Shown here piece after piece: positions 47,048 to 57,671 of a DNA stretch of 64,000 nt. The notes beneath the pieces are model-generated. The model was not told where the DNA came from, ran no database searches, and was given only the letters and a program-made list of their open reading frames with translations. Source of the stretch: Paenirhodobacter ferrireducens (GTDB taxonomy: Bacteria; Pseudomonadota; Alphaproteobacteria; Rhodobacterales; Rhodobacteraceae). Numbering within the stretch: the first letter of the stretch is position 1; every line of letters starts with the position of its first letter. Where the stretch lies: assembly GCF_004022265.1 (NCBI RefSeq), contig NZ_SAVB01000015.1, positions 62,001-126,000 of the forward strand. The letters run 5' to 3'. A program made the position numbers and the translations under genes.

Positions 47048-49315
47048 TCAGCGCCGCTGGCCGAGCTTGCAGGCGGCGATCGAGGCCATGTTCAGGATGT
47101 CGTTCACCGTCGACACCGTCGAACAGATCTGGATCGGCGCAGAGACGCCGGTCAGGATCGGGCCGATCACCGTCGCCCCGGCCATCTCCTGCATCAGCTT
47201 GACCGAGATCGAGGCCGAATGCCGTGCCGGCACCACCAGCACGTTCGCCGGCCCGGTCAGACGGCAGAACGGATAGTTCTTCATCTGCTCCATGTTCAGT
47301 GCGACATCGACGGTCATTTCGCCATCATATTCGAAATCGACCCCGCGCTCGTCCAGAACCTGCGGCGCGATATGCATCTTCGTCGCCCGTTCCGACACCG
47401 GATAGCCGAAGGTCGAGAAGGAGCAGAAGGCCACCCGCGGCTCGAGCCCGAGCGCCCGCGCGACCTGCGCCCCCGAGGTGGCGATATCGGCAAGGTCATG
47501 CTCGTCGGGCCATTCATGCACCAGCGTGTCGCCGATCAGCACCACGCGCCCCTTGTGCAGAAGCGCGGTGATCCCCACCGCCCCGTCCGAGGGGCGCGCG
47601 TCGAAGACCTTGTTGATCAGCTCCATCACATGGCCCGACTTGCGGGTGGCGCCGGTGACCATGCCGTCGCCATGACCATGCGCCAGCATCAGCGCGGCGA
47701 AGACATGGCGGTCGCGGTTCGCCAGCTTGTGCGCATCCTCGCGATCGACGCCCTGACGCTGCAACCGGGCATAGAGGAAGTCCTTGTAGGCGTCGATGTG
47801 CTTCGAGTTGACCGAATTCACCACGGTCAGCTCGCGATAGGCATCGCCAAGCCCCGCCGTTTCGAGCTTCTCGCGCACGTCGTTCTCGCGGCCGACGACC
47901 AGCGCCCGGCCCATGCCGTTGCGCTGATAGGCCACCGCGGCGCGCAGCACGCGCGGATCGTCGCCCTCGGCGAAGATCATCGTCGCCTGCGCCTGACGCG
48001 CCCGCGCCTGAATGCCCTGCAGGATCGACGCCGTCGGGTCCATCCGCGTCTTCAGGCCCAGCACATAGGCATCCATGTCGATGATCGGCCGGCGCGCGAC
48101 GCCGGTGTCCATCCCCGCCTTGGCCACCGCCGGCGGGATCACGTGGATCAGGCGCGGGTCGAAGGGCGTGGGGATGATGTAGTCGCGCCCGAAGGTCAGC
48201 TTGCGGCCATAGGCGATCGCCACCTCGTCGGGCACGTCCTCGCGGGCCAGCTCGGCCAGCGCCTTGGCACAGGCGATCTTCATCTCGTCATTGATCGCGC
48301 GGGCATGGATGTCGAGCGCGCCGCGGAAGAGATAGGGGAAGCCCAGGACGTTGTTCACCTGGTTCGGATAATCCGACCGGCCGGTCGCCACGATCGCATC
48401 GGGGCGCACGCCATGGGCCTCTTCCGGGGTGATCTCGGGATCGGGGTTCGCCATCGCGAAGATCACCGGATTGTCGGCCATCTTCGCCACCATCTCGGGC
48501 GTCACGGCGCCCTTGGCCGAGACACCGAGGAAGACATCCGCACCCACCATCGCCTCTTCCAGCGTCCGCGCGTCGGTCTTCGCCGCATGGGCCGATTTCC
48601 ACTGGTTCATGCCCTCGGTGCGGCCTTGCCAGATCACGCCCTTGGTGTCGCACATGATGCAATTGTCATGCTGTGCGCCCATGGCCTTGATCAGCTCGAG
48701 GCAGGCGATGCCGGCGGCCCCCGCGCCGTTCAGCACGATCCGGCAATCCTCGATCTTCTTGCCGCTCAGCTCGAGCGCGTTGATCAGGCCGGCCGCGCAG
48801 ATCACCGCCGTGCCGTGCTGGTCGTCATGGAACACCGGGATGTCCATGATCTCCTTCAGCCGCTGCTCGATGATGAAGCACTCGGGCGCCTTGATGTCCT
48901 CGAGGTTGATGCCGCCGAAGGTCGGACCCATCAGGCTCACCGCCTTGATGATCTCGTCCGGGTCCTCGGTATCAAGCTCGATGTCGATCGCGTTGACGTC
49001 GGCAAAGCGCTTGAACAGCACCGCCTTGCCTTCCATCACCGGCTTCGAGGCAAGCGCGCCAAGGTTGCCCATGCCAAGGATCGCCGTGCCGTTCGAGATC
49101 ACCGCAACCATGTTGCCCTTGACCGTGTAGTCATAGGCGGTCTCGGGCCGGTCGGCGATCGCCTCGACCGGAACTGCGACGCCGGGGCTGTAGGCAAGAC
49201 TCAGATCGCGCTGCGTCGTCATCGGCTTCGACGCCGTGATCTCGTATTTCCCGGGCGTCGGGTCGAGATGGTAAGCCAGCGCCTCTTCAGGCGTGATGCG
49301 GTTCTTGCTTGACAT
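47048..49315 (-). CDS. maeB: NADP-dependent malic enzyme with phosphotransacetylase-like domain
   Basis: MaeB decarboxylates malate to pyruvate with NADP+, linking the TCA cycle to pyruvate and NADPH supply. The 755-residue protein is the fused form: malic enzyme in the N-terminal ~430 residues ([72 protein letters not shown]) and a phosphotransacetylase-like domain after it ([50 protein letters not shown]). The latter usually has a regulatory, acetyl-CoA-sensing role. The start is [11 protein letters not shown] at 49315, after GGAGGAG; the very long open frame upstream is antisense to mutS. Confidence 0.95.
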   Translation of the reverse strand: MSSKNRITPEEALAYHLDPTPGKYEITASKPMTTQRDLSLAYSPGVAVPVEAIADRPETAYDYTVKGNMVAVISNGTAILGMGNLGALASKPVMEGKAVLFKRFADVNAIDIELDTEDPDEIIKAVSLMGPTFGGINLEDIKAPECFIIEQRLKEIMDIPVFHDDQHGTAVICAAGLINALELSGKKIEDCRIVLNGAGAAGIACLELIKAMGAQHDNCIMCDTKGVIWQGRTEGMNQWKSAHAAKTDARTLEEAMVGADVFLGVSAKGAVTPEMVAKMADNPVIFAMANPDPEITPEEAHGVRPDAIVATGRSDYPNQVNNVLGFPYLFRGALDIHARAINDEMKIACAKALAELAREDVPDEVAIAYGRKLTFGRDYIIPTPFDPRLIHVIPPAVAKAGMDTGVARRPIIDMDAYVLGLKTRMDPTASILQGIQARARQAQATMIFAEGDDPRVLRAAVAYQRNGMGRALVVGRENDVREKLETAGLGDAYRELTVVNSVNSKHIDAYKDFLYARLQRQGVDREDAHKLANRDRHVFAALMLAHGHGDGMVTGATRKSGHVMELINKVFDARPSDGAVGITALLHKGRVVLIGDTLVHEWPDEHDLADIATSGAQVARALGLEPRVAFCSFSTFGYPVSERATKMHIAPQVLDERGVDFEYDGEMTVDVALNMEQMKNYPFCRLTGPANVLVVPARHSASISVKLMQEMAGATVIGPILTGVSAPIQICSTVSTVNDILNMASIAACKLGQRR

Positions 49316-49371
49316 GGTGCTCCTCCGGTCGCGCCTTCTCATAACGCCACCTCTGACACGTCTCAATGGAT

Positions 49372-49400
49372 TTGCACCCGGATTCCGCCTTTTGTAGGGT
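49372..49400 (+). promoter_or_regulatory. Possible housekeeping promoter of mutS
   Basis: TTGCAC (49372-49377), a 17-base spacer and TAGGGT (49395-49400), ending 20 bases before the mutS ATG. The -10 match is poor, so this is tentative. The maeB promoter should lie in the same 105-base gap, but I could not point to it. Confidence 0.3.
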
Positions 49401-49420
49401 CGCGCCAAACGGGGGAACGC

Positions 49421-52066
49421 ATGGCCGAGCCGACAGTCACGCCGATGATGGCGCAATATCTCGCAATCAAGGCGGTAAATCCGGGGGCGCTTCTGTTCTA
49501 CCGGATGGGTGATTTCTACGAGATGTTCTTCGACGATGCCGTCGCGGCCTCGGCTGCGCTCGACATCGCGCTGACGAAACGCGGGCTGCATCTGGGCGAG
49601 GACATCCCGATGTGCGGCGTGCCGATCCACGCCGCCGAGGGCTATCTGCTGACGCTCATCCGCAAGGGCTTCCGCGTCGCCATCGCCGAGCAGCTGGAAG
49701 ACCCGGCCGAGGCGAAGAAGCGCGGCGCGAAATCGGTGGTGAAGCGCGACGTCGTGCGCCTCGTCACTCCCGGCACGCTGACCGAGGAAAGCCTGCTCGA
49801 GGCGCGGCGCCACAACTTCCTGGCCGCCTGGAGCGAGATGCACGGCGAGGGCGCGCTCGCCTGGGTCGACATCTCGACCGGCGAGTTCCGGGTGATGCCC
49901 TGCCCATTGACCCGGCTTGCGCCCGAACTGGCCCGCCTTGCCCCGCGCGAGGTGCTGGTGAGCGAGCTGCGCGAGGCCGATTGCGCCGAGATCGTCTCTG
50001 ATCTGAAGGCGGCGCTGACCCCGCTCGCGCGCGCAAGCTTCGACAGCCAGGGGGCGGAGCGACGGTTGCTGGGCCTGTTCTCGGTGGGCTCCCTCGATGC
50101 CTTCGGCAGCTTCTCGCGCGCCGAGATCTCGGCCATGGGGGCGATCGTCGACTATCTGGAACTGACGCAGCGCGGCAAGCTGCCGCTGCTGCGCCGGCCG
50201 CTGCGCGAAGAGGCCGGCAGCCTGATGCAGATCGACGCCGCCACCCGGCGCAACCTCGAACTGACGCAGGCGCTGTCGGGCGGGCGCGAGGGCTCGCTGC
50301 TGACCACCATCGACCGCACCGTGACCGCCGCCGGCGCGCGACTTCTGGAACGCCGCATCTCGGCCCCCTCGCGCGATCTGAACCAGATCCACGCCCGCCA
50401 TGATGCGGTGCGTTTCCTGCTGGAACAGGGTCGATTTTCGGAGGATCTGCGCGCCGATCTGCGGCGCTGCCCCGACATGGACCGCGCGCTGAGCCGGCTT
50501 TCGCTCGACCGCGGCGGTCCGCGCGACATGGCGGCGATCCGCAACGGGCTCGATCAGGCCGGACGCATCGCCGAGAGCCTTGCCCCGGTGGAGCCGCCGG
50601 CGCTTCTGGCCGAGGCGGCCGCGGTGCTGGTGGGCCACGATGCCCTCGCCGCCCTTCTGGATGCAGCGCTCGTCGCCGAGCCGCCGCTTCTGGCGCGTGA
50701 CGGCGGCTTCATCGCGACGGGCTATGACGCCGAGCTCGACCAGACCCGCCAGCTGCGCGACGAAGGTCGCGGCGTCATCGCCCGGATGCAGGCGCAATAC
50801 ATCGAGGAAAGCGGCATCCCCTCGCTGAAGATCAAGCACAACAACGTGCTGGGCTATTTCATCGAGACGACCGCCACCCATGCCGAGAAGATGCTCTCGG
50901 CGCCCTTGAACGAGCGCTTCATCCACCGTCAGACCACGGCGAACCAGGTCCGCTTCACCACGCTCGAGCTGAGCGAGCTGGAAACCCGGATCCTGAACGC
51001 CGGCAACCACGCGCTCGAGATCGAAAAACGGCTCTATGACAGCCTGAAACAGGCCATTCTCGATCATGCCGGCCCGATCGGAGAGGCCTCGCGGGCGCTT
51101 GCCGAGATCGACCTGGCCACCGCCTTCGCCGATCTGGCCGCGGGCGAGGACTGGGTCGAGCCCACGGTGGACGCAAGCCGCGCCTTCGAGATCGAGGGCG
51201 GCCGCCATCCGGTGGTCGAGGCTTCTCTGAAACGCTCGGGCGAGCCCTTCATCGCCAACGACTGCGCCCTGACCTCGGGCGAGACGCCGGCGATCTGGCT
51301 GCTGACCGGCCCGAACATGGCCGGCAAATCGACCTTCCTGCGGCAAAACGCGCTGATCGCACTGCTGGCCCAGGCCGGCAGCTTCGTGCCCGCGCGCCGC
51401 GCCCATATCGGGCTGGTGAGCCAGCTGTTCTCGCGCGTCGGTGCCGCCGATGACCTTGCCCGCGGCCGCTCGACCTTCATGGTCGAGATGGTCGAGACCG
51501 CGGCGATCCTCAATCAGGCCGACGACCGCGCGCTTGTGATCCTGGACGAGATCGGGCGCGGCACGGCGACCTATGACGGGCTGTCGATCGCCTGGGCGGT
51601 TCTGGAACATCTGCACGGGGTGAACCGCTGCCGCGCGCTCTTCGCCACCCATTACCACGAGATGACGGCGCTTTCCGCGAAGCTCGACGGCGTCGAGAAC
51701 GCCACCGTCTCGGTCAAGGAATGGCAGGGCGAGGTGATCTTCCTGCACGAGGTGAAGAAGGGCGCGGCCGATCGCAGCTATGGCGTGCAGGTGGCGCGGC
51801 TCGCAGGCCTGCCCGAAAGCGTGGTGGCGCGGGCCCGTGTCGTGCTCGAGGCGCTGGAACAGGGTGAGCGCGAGGGCGGCGGCAAGAAGCAGATGGTCAT
51901 CGACGACCTGCCGCTGTTCTCGGCCGCGGCGCATCCGGCGCCAGTGCCCGCTGCCCCCGAAAGCGCGGCCATCGAGGCGGCGCTGCGCGACATCAACCCC
52001 GACGAGATGACGCCGAAACAGGCGATGGAGGCTCTCTATGGCCTCCGGGCCCTGCTCAAGCCCTGA
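49421..52066 (+). CDS. mutS: DNA mismatch repair protein MutS
   Basis: MutS recognises base mismatches and starts repair. It has 881 residues. The N-terminus has the mismatch-contacting FYEMF in [14 protein letters not shown] (near 30), and the C-terminal ATPase has Walker [10 protein letters not shown] (near 629), [15 protein letters not shown], Walker [16 protein letters not shown] and HYHEM. Connector and lever regions have normal length. It is divergent from maeB and followed by a terminator shared with grpE. Nothing in the sequence is anomalous. Confidence 0.97.
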   Translation: MAEPTVTPMMAQYLAIKAVNPGALLFYRMGDFYEMFFDDAVAASAALDIALTKRGLHLGEDIPMCGVPIHAAEGYLLTLIRKGFRVAIAEQLEDPAEAKKRGAKSVVKRDVVRLVTPGTLTEESLLEARRHNFLAAWSEMHGEGALAWVDISTGEFRVMPCPLTRLAPELARLAPREVLVSELREADCAEIVSDLKAALTPLARASFDSQGAERRLLGLFSVGSLDAFGSFSRAEISAMGAIVDYLELTQRGKLPLLRRPLREEAGSLMQIDAATRRNLELTQALSGGREGSLLTTIDRTVTAAGARLLERRISAPSRDLNQIHARHDAVRFLLEQGRFSEDLRADLRRCPDMDRALSRLSLDRGGPRDMAAIRNGLDQAGRIAESLAPVEPPALLAEAAAVLVGHDALAALLDAALVAEPPLLARDGGFIATGYDAELDQTRQLRDEGRGVIARMQAQYIEESGIPSLKIKHNNVLGYFIETTATHAEKMLSAPLNERFIHRQTTANQVRFTTLELSELETRILNAGNHALEIEKRLYDSLKQAILDHAGPIGEASRALAEIDLATAFADLAAGEDWVEPTVDASRAFEIEGGRHPVVEASLKRSGEPFIANDCALTSGETPAIWLLTGPNMAGKSTFLRQNALIALLAQAGSFVPARRAHIGLVSQLFSRVGAADDLARGRSTFMVEMVETAAILNQADDRALVILDEIGRGTATYDGLSIAWAVLEHLHGVNRCRALFATHYHEMTALSAKLDGVENATVSVKEWQGEVIFLHEVKKGAADRSYGVQVARLAGLPESVVARARVVLEALEQGEREGGGKKQMVIDDLPLFSAAAHPAPVPAAPESAAIEAALRDINPDEMTPKQAMEALYGLRALLKP

Positions 52067-52103
52067 TCTTCCAATTGCCTTAAATATCCTGGGGGGTGAG
52101 GCG

Positions 52104-52134
52104 AAAAAAACGGCCTTCCGATGGAAGGCCGTTT
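52104..52134 (-). terminator. Terminator of hrcA-grpE (shared with mutS)
   Basis: A perfect stem AAACGGCCTTCC with GGAAGGCCGTTT and loop GAT. On the minus strand it runs into TTTTTTT, so it is strong for grpE; a TTT on the plus strand gives weaker termination of mutS. Confidence 0.88.
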
Positions 52135-52172
52135 CGCCGAACGGGCAAAGCCCCCGGGGTCCCCACCGGGAC

Positions 52173-52721
52173 TCAGCTCTTCGGCATCGAGCTGACACCG
52201 ACCTTGGCCGGACGCAGCAGCCGGTCATGCAGCAGGAAACCTTCGGTCATCACCTGAATGATGTCGCCCGCCTTGGTGCCCGGCACCGGCGCCTCGAACA
52301 TCGCCTCGTGCTGCTGCGGGTCGAACTTGTCGCCGACCTGCGGCATGATCGCCTGAATGCCGTGGCGCTTGAACACGTTCAGCAGCTCGCGCTGCGTCAG
52401 TTCCACGCCCTCGATCAGCGCCGGCGCCGCGGCCCGCACATCTTCGCCCGCCGCATCGAGCGCGCGCTTCAGCGCGTCGAACACCGGCAGCATGTCACGC
52501 GCGAGCTTCGAACCACCATAGTTCTCGGCCTCGCGACGGTCGCGATCGGCGCGCTTGCGGGCGTTCTCGGCATCGGCCAGCGCGCGCATGAAGCGGTCCT
52601 TGAACTCGTCTCGCTCGGCACGCAGGGCCTCGATCTCGTCGAAACCTTCCGCCATCGCCCCGCCCAGCGGGTCGTTCAGCTGCTCCTGATCCTCGAGGAT
52701 CTCGTCTTTCTTCTCGGTCAT
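52173..52721 (-). CDS. grpE: Heat-shock nucleotide exchange factor GrpE
   Basis: GrpE releases ADP from DnaK during protein refolding. It has 182 residues: an acidic N-terminus, a long helix (EIEALRAERDEFKDRFMRALADAENARKRADRD) and the C-terminal beta domain with the family signature GVELTQRELLNVFKRHGI and DPQQHEAMFE, then HDRLLRPAKVGVS. The start MTEKKDEIL at 52721 follows hrcA by four bases; the hrcA-grpE pair is standard for alphaproteobacteria. The open frame extends further upstream into hrcA but is not coding there. Confidence 0.95.
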   Translation of the reverse strand: MTEKKDEILEDQEQLNDPLGGAMAEGFDEIEALRAERDEFKDRFMRALADAENARKRADRDRREAENYGGSKLARDMLPVFDALKRALDAAGEDVRAAAPALIEGVELTQRELLNVFKRHGIQAIMPQVGDKFDPQQHEAMFEAPVPGTKAGDIIQVMTEGFLLHDRLLRPAKVGVSSMPKS

Positions 52722-52725
52722 GGTC

Positions 52726-53799
52726 CTACCCCTTGCCGCGGCCGGACAGAACCCGCCCGACCAGCTGCGCCGTATAATCGACAATCGGCACGATCCGGCC
52801 GTAATTCAGCCGCGTGGGCCCGATCACGCCGACCGCACCGATGATCTTCCGATCCGCGTTCATATAGGGAGAGACGACCAGAGAGGAACCCGAAAGTGAG
52901 AAAAGCTTGTTCTCCGAGCCGATAAAAATGCGCACACCGTCGCCGTCCTCGGTCAGGTCGAGGAACTCGGCGATGTCGCGCTTGCGTTCGAGATCGTCGA
53001 AGAGCGAGCGGATCCGGTCGAGATCCTCCTCGCCGTCGAGCAGGTTCGACCGCCCGCGCACGATCAGCCGCTCGTAGGGCGCGCCCTGATCGGCCCATTG
53101 CGCGAGCCCGCTTTCGACCAGTTCCGCGGCGAGCGTATCGAGCTCCTGCCGGCGCGCGACGATCTCTTCGCGGATGTCGGCGCGCAGCTCGCTCAGCGTG
53201 CGGCCCTCGGCCAGCGCATTGAGGAAATTCGCGGCCTCGCGCATCGACGAGGGGGTCTGCCCCGGCGGCGGGGTGAAGACGCGGTTCTCGACCTGCCCGT
53301 CGGCGAAGACGAGCACCACCAGCGCCCGGTCCGGCCCGAGCGAGACGAATTCGATGTGGCGGATCGGCGCCTCGTGCTTCGGCGCCAGAACCAGGCTTGC
53401 GCCATGGGTGATGCCCGACAGCGCCGCTCCGACGCGGTCGAGGAGCGAGCCCACCCCCGGCTCGTTCGCGCCCAGCGTCGCATCCAGCGCCTGCCGGTCG
53501 GTCACGTGAACCTCGCCGACCTCCATGAAACCGTCGACGAACATCCGCAGCCCGAGTTGTGTCGGCACCCGCCCGGCCGAGACATGCGGGCTGCCCAGAA
53601 GCCCCATGTATTCGAGATCCTGCATCACGTTGCGGATCGTCGCGGCAGAGAGCTTTTCGCTCATCTGCCGGGTCAGGGAGCGCGACCCCACCGGATCGCC
53701 GGTTTCGAGATAGCCCTCGACCACCCGTCGGAAAACCTCGCGCGAGCGGTCGTTGAGTTCCGTCAGAAGTTGTGTCTGGTCGTGCATGGCGTGGCTCAT
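52726..53799 (-). CDS. hrcA: Heat-inducible transcription repressor HrcA
   Basis: HrcA represses chaperone genes by binding CIRCE elements, its activity depending on GroEL. It has 357 residues from the first ATG. The winged-helix N-terminus reads [29 protein letters not shown], with [16 protein letters not shown] and [18 protein letters not shown]. The C-terminal domain ends with [28 protein letters not shown] second ATG four codons in (53787) has GGGGATGAG ahead of it and may be the real start, since the predicted promoter would begin transcription almost at the first ATG. No CIRCE was seen in this window. Confidence 0.94.
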   Translation of the reverse strand: MSHAMHDQTQLLTELNDRSREVFRRVVEGYLETGDPVGSRSLTRQMSEKLSAATIRNVMQDLEYMGLLGSPHVSAGRVPTQLGLRMFVDGFMEVGEVHVTDRQALDATLGANEPGVGSLLDRVGAALSGITHGASLVLAPKHEAPIRHIEFVSLGPDRALVVLVFADGQVENRVFTPPPGQTPSSMREAANFLNALAEGRTLSELRADIREEIVARRQELDTLAAELVESGLAQWADQGAPYERLIVRGRSNLLDGEEDLDRIRSLFDDLERKRDIAEFLDLTEDGDGVRIFIGSENKLFSLSGSSLVVSPYMNADRKIIGAVGVIGPTRLNYGRIVPIVDYTAQLVGRVLSGRGKG

Positions 53800-53805
53800 C
53801 CCCGC

Positions 53806-53833
53806 ATTAAAGCCGCCCTGCCACGCCCGTCAA
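53806..53833 (-). promoter_or_regulatory. Promoter of hrcA-grpE
   Basis: On the minus strand TTGACG (53828-53833), a 16-base spacer and TTTAAT (53806-53811). It resembles a housekeeping or heat-shock sigma promoter. The predicted start of transcription falls at or next to the first hrcA ATG. Confidence 0.55.
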
Positions 53834-53911
53834 TCCGGCGTCGCCCTGCTTCGGGGTTGCATCATGGCGCGGGCGGCCTCAAATGAGGCAAACTCTTCGA
53901 AAGGACTGATC

Positions 53912-54625
53912 ATGCGCCCCTCCGGCAGAAATCTAAGTGAATGCCGCCCGATTTCAATCGAAACCGGGATCACGAAACATGCCGAGGGCTCGTGCCTGAT
54001 CAAGGTCGGTGACACCCATGTGCTGTGCACCGCGACGATCGAGGATCGTGCGCCCTCCTTCCTGAAGGGCACCGGGCTGGGCTGGGTGACGGCGGAATAC
54101 GGCATGCTGCCGCGCGCCACCAATTCGCGCACCCGGCGCGAGGCAGCGGCCGGCAAGCAGTCGAGCCGCACGCAGGAGATCCAGCGCCTGATCGGCCGCG
54201 CCCTGCGCGCCGGCGTCGACCGCTCGGCCCTTGGCGAGCGCCAGATCGTCGTCGACTGCGACGTGATCCAGGCCGATGGCGGCACCCGCTGCGCCTCGAT
54301 CACCGGGGGCTGGGTGGCGCTGCGTCTTGCGGTGAACAAGCTGCTGAAATCGGGGCTGATCGCCTCGGACCCGCTGCTTGACCATGTCGCGGCGATTTCC
54401 TGCGGCATCTATGCCGGCCAGCCGGTGTGCGACCTCGATTATGCCGAGGACAGCGAGGCGGGCACCGACGGCAACTTCATCATGACCGGCGCCGGCAAGC
54501 TGATCGAGGTGCAGATGTCGGCCGAGGGCGCGACCTTCTCGCGCGACGAGATGACGAAGCTTCTCGACCTGGCCGAGGCGGGCGTGGCGCAGCTGGTCGC
54601 GGCGCAGAAGGCGGCGCTGGCATGA
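53912..54625 (+). CDS. rph: Ribonuclease PH
   Basis: RNase PH trims the 3' ends of tRNA precursors by phosphorolysis. It has 237 residues, with [20 protein letters not shown] at the start, [21 protein letters not shown], the phosphate-binding [30 protein letters not shown], and DADGGTR-type sequence ([15 protein letters not shown]). AAAGGA precedes the ATG at 53912. It is divergent from hrcA across about 110 bases, and its stop overlaps the rdgB start by four bases. Confidence 0.96.
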   Translation: MRPSGRNLSECRPISIETGITKHAEGSCLIKVGDTHVLCTATIEDRAPSFLKGTGLGWVTAEYGMLPRATNSRTRREAAAGKQSSRTQEIQRLIGRALRAGVDRSALGERQIVVDCDVIQADGGTRCASITGGWVALRLAVNKLLKSGLIASDPLLDHVAAISCGIYAGQPVCDLDYAEDSEAGTDGNFIMTGAGKLIEVQMSAEGATFSRDEMTKLLDLAEAGVAQLVAAQKAALA

Positions 54626-55611
54626 GGAAATTCACCGGCGACAGGCTGCTGTTCGCCACCCACAACAAGGGCAAGCTGGAGGAGATGCGGGCGCTGCTCG
54701 CGCCCTTCGGCATCACCGTGCTGTCGAACGACGATTTCGGCCTGCCCGAGCCCGAGGAAACCGAGACGACCTTCGTCGGCAATGCCCGGATCAAGGCACA
54801 TGCGGCGGCGAAGGCCACCGGCCTGCCGGCGCTGTCCGACGACAGCGGCATCGAGGTGGACGCGCTGGATGGCGCGCCCGGTGTCTATACCGCCGATTGG
54901 GCCGAGACCCCGAACGGGCGTGACTTCACCCTTGCGATGACCCGCACCTGGGACGCCTGCGAGAAGATCGCCGCACCGATGCCGCGCACCGCACGCTTCC
55001 GCTCGACCCTCGTGCTCGCCTGGCCAGATGGCCATGACGAGGTCTTCGAGGGCAAGGCCGAGGGCCAGCTTGTCTGGCCGATGCGCGGTGCGCATGGCCA
55101 TGGCTATGACCCGATGTTCCAGCCCGAGGGCCATGACATCACCTTCGCCGAGATGGACCCGGCGAAGAAGAACCAGATCAGCCACCGCGCGGATGCCTTC
55201 CGCAAGCTGGTGCAATGTTTCGAGGCGAAAATGGCACGACAGAACATCTCGGGCGGCTCGCCCTATGAACCGAAACTTGGCTATTCGCGCGCCGTGGTGC
55301 AGGGCGACTGGTGCTTCGTCGCCGGCACGACCGGCGCCGATCCGGTCAGCAAGACCTTCCCGGACAGCGTTCTCGATCAGGCGCGCAATGCGCTTGCGAC
55401 GATCAAGGGCGTTCTGGAAGGCGCAGGCTTCTCGATGGCCGATGTGGTGCGGGCGAATTACGTCATCACCGATGCGGCCTATGTCGAGGAAATCATCCCG
55501 GCCCTGTCCGAGACCTTCGGCGAGATCCGCCCGGCCGCGATGATGATCGTCGCGGGGCTGGTGAATCCGGCGATGAAGATCGAGATCGAAGTGACGGCGT
55601 TCAAGGGATGA
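54622..55611 (+). CDS. rdgB: RdgB (dITP/XTP pyrophosphatase) fused in frame to a Rid-family domain
   Basis: Residues 1-203 are a complete RdgB/Ham1 house-cleaning NTP pyrophosphatase: [46 protein letters not shown], then [12 protein letters not shown] and [14 protein letters not shown], which removes deaminated purine nucleotides. With no stop codon the frame continues through FEAK into [18 protein letters not shown], a complete Rid/YjgF-type domain ([39 protein letters not shown]), for 329 residues total. The Met at 55231 follows CGAGG, so the Rid part could also be made separately. In related genomes these are usually two adjacent genes. The catalytic Arg of RidA is not clearly aligned (Arg303 is two places off). 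Confidence 0.85.
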   Translation: MRKFTGDRLLFATHNKGKLEEMRALLAPFGITVLSNDDFGLPEPEETETTFVGNARIKAHAAAKATGLPALSDDSGIEVDALDGAPGVYTADWAETPNGRDFTLAMTRTWDACEKIAAPMPRTARFRSTLVLAWPDGHDEVFEGKAEGQLVWPMRGAHGHGYDPMFQPEGHDITFAEMDPAKKNQISHRADAFRKLVQCFEAKMARQNISGGSPYEPKLGYSRAVVQGDWCFVAGTTGADPVSKTFPDSVLDQARNALATIKGVLEGAGFSMADVVRANYVITDAAYVEEIIPALSETFGEIRPAAMMIVAGLVNPAMKIEIEVTAFKG

Positions 55612-56765
55612 GCGACGATTGGCGGCACGGCGGGTTCGGCCTTTATCTGCACTGGCCCTTCTGTGCCGCCAAATGCCCCTATTGCGATTTCAACAGCCAT
55701 GTGGCGGCGGAAATCGACCAGGCCCGCTGGCAGCGCGCCTATCTTGCCGAGATCGACCGTCTGGGCGTCGAAACGCAGGACCGGGTGCTGAACTCGGTCT
55801 TCTTCGGCGGCGGCACCCCCTCGCTGATGGACCCAGACCTTGTCGCCGCGATCCTCGAGCGGGTGCGGCGCACCTGGCGGCAGGCGAATGACATCGAGAT
55901 CACCCTCGAGGCGAACCCCACCAGCATCGAATCCGGCCGGTTCAGAGCCTATTCCGAGGGCGGGGTGAACCGCATCTCGATGGGGATGCAGGCGCTGAAC
56001 GATGCCGATCTGACACGGCTTGGCCGGATGCACAGCGCCGCCGAGGGCCGCGCTGCCTTCGACATCGCCCGCAGCCATTTCGACCGCGTCAGCTTCGATC
56101 TGATCTATGCGCGCCAGGATCAGGACCTGACCGCCTGGGAGGCCGAACTGCGCGAGGCGCTGGCGATGGCGGTGGATCACTTCTCGCTTTACCAGCTGAC
56201 GATCGAGGAAGGCACCGCCTTTGGGCGCCGTGCCGCGGCCGGCAAGCTGACCGGCCTGCCCGACGAGGAACTGGCCGCCGACATGTATCTGCGCACGCAG
56301 GAGATCTGCGAGGCGGCCGGGCTTCCGGCTTATGAAGTGTCGAACCACGCCCGCGAGGGGGCGCAAAGCCGGCACAACCTGATCTATTGGCGCTATGGCG
56401 ATTACGCCGGCATCGGCCCTGGGGCGCATGGCCGGCTGACCCTTGGCGGCACGCGGCAGGCGACGGTCACGCCCAAGCCCCCTGCCCTGTGGCTGCAAGC
56501 CGTGGAACAGCGTGGCTCGGGGGAACTCCCGCGCGAGGAATTGCCGCTCGAGGATCAGGCGGTCGAATTCCTGCTGTTCGGGCTGCGGCTGAGCGAGGGG
56601 ATCGATCCGGCGCGCTATCGCGCGCTGTCGGGCACTGACCTGCCCGCCGAAAAGCTCGCCGATCTGGGCGAGCTGGGTCTGGTCGAAACCCTGGATGGCC
56701 GGATCCGCGCAACCCGTGAGGGCCGCGCGGTGCTGAATGGCGTGATCCGGGAGTTGATGCCCTGA
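55608..56765 (+). CDS. hemW: Heme chaperone HemW (radical SAM family)
   Basis: HemW is a radical-SAM-like heme chaperone, often mis-annotated as oxygen-independent coproporphyrinogen oxidase. It has 385 residues. The cluster motif is C-x3-C-x2-C in WPFCAAKCPYCDFN (near residues 17-28), followed by FFGGGTPSLMD, NRISMGMQALND, FDLIYARQDQD and VSNHAREGAQSRHNLIYWRYGDYAGIGPGAHG. The HNLIYW...GIGPGAH form is HemW-like. Its ATG overlaps the fusion gene stop by four bases. It converges with parB over a 3-base gap. Confidence 0.93.
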   Translation: MSDDWRHGGFGLYLHWPFCAAKCPYCDFNSHVAAEIDQARWQRAYLAEIDRLGVETQDRVLNSVFFGGGTPSLMDPDLVAAILERVRRTWRQANDIEITLEANPTSIESGRFRAYSEGGVNRISMGMQALNDADLTRLGRMHSAAEGRAAFDIARSHFDRVSFDLIYARQDQDLTAWEAELREALAMAVDHFSLYQLTIEEGTAFGRRAAAGKLTGLPDEELAADMYLRTQEICEAAGLPAYEVSNHAREGAQSRHNLIYWRYGDYAGIGPGAHGRLTLGGTRQATVTPKPPALWLQAVEQRGSGELPREELPLEDQAVEFLLFGLRLSEGIDPARYRALSGTDLPAEKLADLGELGLVETLDGRIRATREGRAVLNGVIRELMP

Positions 56766-56766
56766 G

Positions 56767-56787
56767 CCTCAGCGCCCGGCGCTGAGG
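56767..56787. terminator. Hairpin spanning the parB stop codon
   Basis: An 8-bp perfect stem (CCTCAGCG with CGCTGAGG) around CCCGG. It begins between the convergent hemW and parB stops and includes the last parB codons. No T run; a possible terminator only. Confidence 0.35.
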
Positions 56788-57668
56788 AGCGAGCAGATCC
56801 GATCGAGCTCGTCGAGGTCGCGATAGGCGATGGTGACGAGGCCACCCTCCGACCCCTTGTGGTCGATCGACACTTTCATACCAACGCTAGCACTCAGATC
56901 GCCTTCCAGCGCCCGGGTATCGGCATCTTTCTCGGACGGGCGGCGCGGCTTCGGTGCCCCCTCGCCCGGCGGCGTCACCGACTTTTTCGCCAGCCGCTCG
57001 ACATCGCGCACCGAGAGACCCTTCAAAACGGTATCCCGCGCAAGCTTGACCGGATCGGGCGCGGTGATCATCGCCCGCGCGTGCCCCGCGCTCAGCTGGC
57101 CTGCGCGCAGCATCCCCTGCACTTCGTCGGGCAGGTTCAACAGGCGCAAAAGGTTCGCGATATGGCTGCGGCTTTTCGACAGCGCCTCGGCCACCTTTTC
57201 CTGGGTATGGCCGAAACGATCCATCAGCGCGCGGTAGCTGAGCGCCTCTTCCAGAGGGTTCAGATCGGCGCGCTGGATGTTTTCGATGATCGCGACCTCG
57301 AGCACCTCGTTGTCGGTGAACTCGCGCAAGATCACCGGCAGCTCGTGCAGCTGCGCCAGCTGCGAGGCGCGCCAGCGGCGTTCGCCGGCGACGATCTCGT
57401 ATTGCCCTTCCTTGCGCGGATGGCGGCGCACGATCAGCGGCTGGATGACGCCCTTCTCGCGGATCGAGGCCGCAAGTTCATCCAGCGCCTCGGGCTCGAA
57501 ATCGCGGCGCGGCTGGTCGGGATTGGGCTCGATATTCTCGATCGGGACGAACATTTCCGCCCGACGCGGCGCCGCCGCGGGTTCGGCCGCAGGCGCCAGA
57601 TGGACATCCGCCATCAGCGCCGACAAACCACGCCCCAGACCACGCCGTTCGGGTTTCTTCTCCGCCAT
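56769..57668 (-). CDS. parB: Chromosome partitioning protein ParB
   Basis: ParB binds parS and spreads as a CTP-dependent clamp, with ParA moving the origin regions apart. It has 299 residues: GLGRGLSALM at the start (ParA-contacting tail), IENIEPNPDQPRRDF and IREKGVIQPLIVRR, the CTP-binding GERRWRAS and EVAIIENIQRADLNPLEEA, then the helix-turn-helix FGHTQEKVAEALSKSRSHIANLLRLLNLP, and a C-terminal dimer region. It follows parA by three bases. Two perfect parS sites lie nearby. Confidence 0.96.
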   Translation of the reverse strand: MAEKKPERRGLGRGLSALMADVHLAPAAEPAAAPRRAEMFVPIENIEPNPDQPRRDFEPEALDELAASIREKGVIQPLIVRRHPRKEGQYEIVAGERRWRASQLAQLHELPVILREFTDNEVLEVAIIENIQRADLNPLEEALSYRALMDRFGHTQEKVAEALSKSRSHIANLLRLLNLPDEVQGMLRAGQLSAGHARAMITAPDPVKLARDTVLKGLSVRDVERLAKKSVTPPGEGAPKPRRPSEKDADTRALEGDLSASVGMKVSIDHKGSEGGLVTIAYRDLDELDRICSLLSAGR

Positions 57669-57671
57669 CCC

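Noticed and set aside
46313-49312. A 999-residue plus-strand frame opposite maeB
   Set aside because: Antisense to a well-conserved gene, rich in His/Arg with no recognisable domain, and no ribosome site.
49316-52228. A minus-strand frame that stays open through all of mutS, joined to maeB as one huge protein
   Set aside because: It lies antisense to a perfect mutS gene, has low-complexity Arg/Gln/Gly-rich sequence, and maeB has its own ATG with a GGAGGAG site; it is a by-product of GC-rich codon bias.
54427-55260. Frameshift or assembly error joining rdgB and the Rid gene
   Set aside because: No base change is needed to read both domains in one frame and both are intact; still possible, so it is kept as a check rather than assumed.
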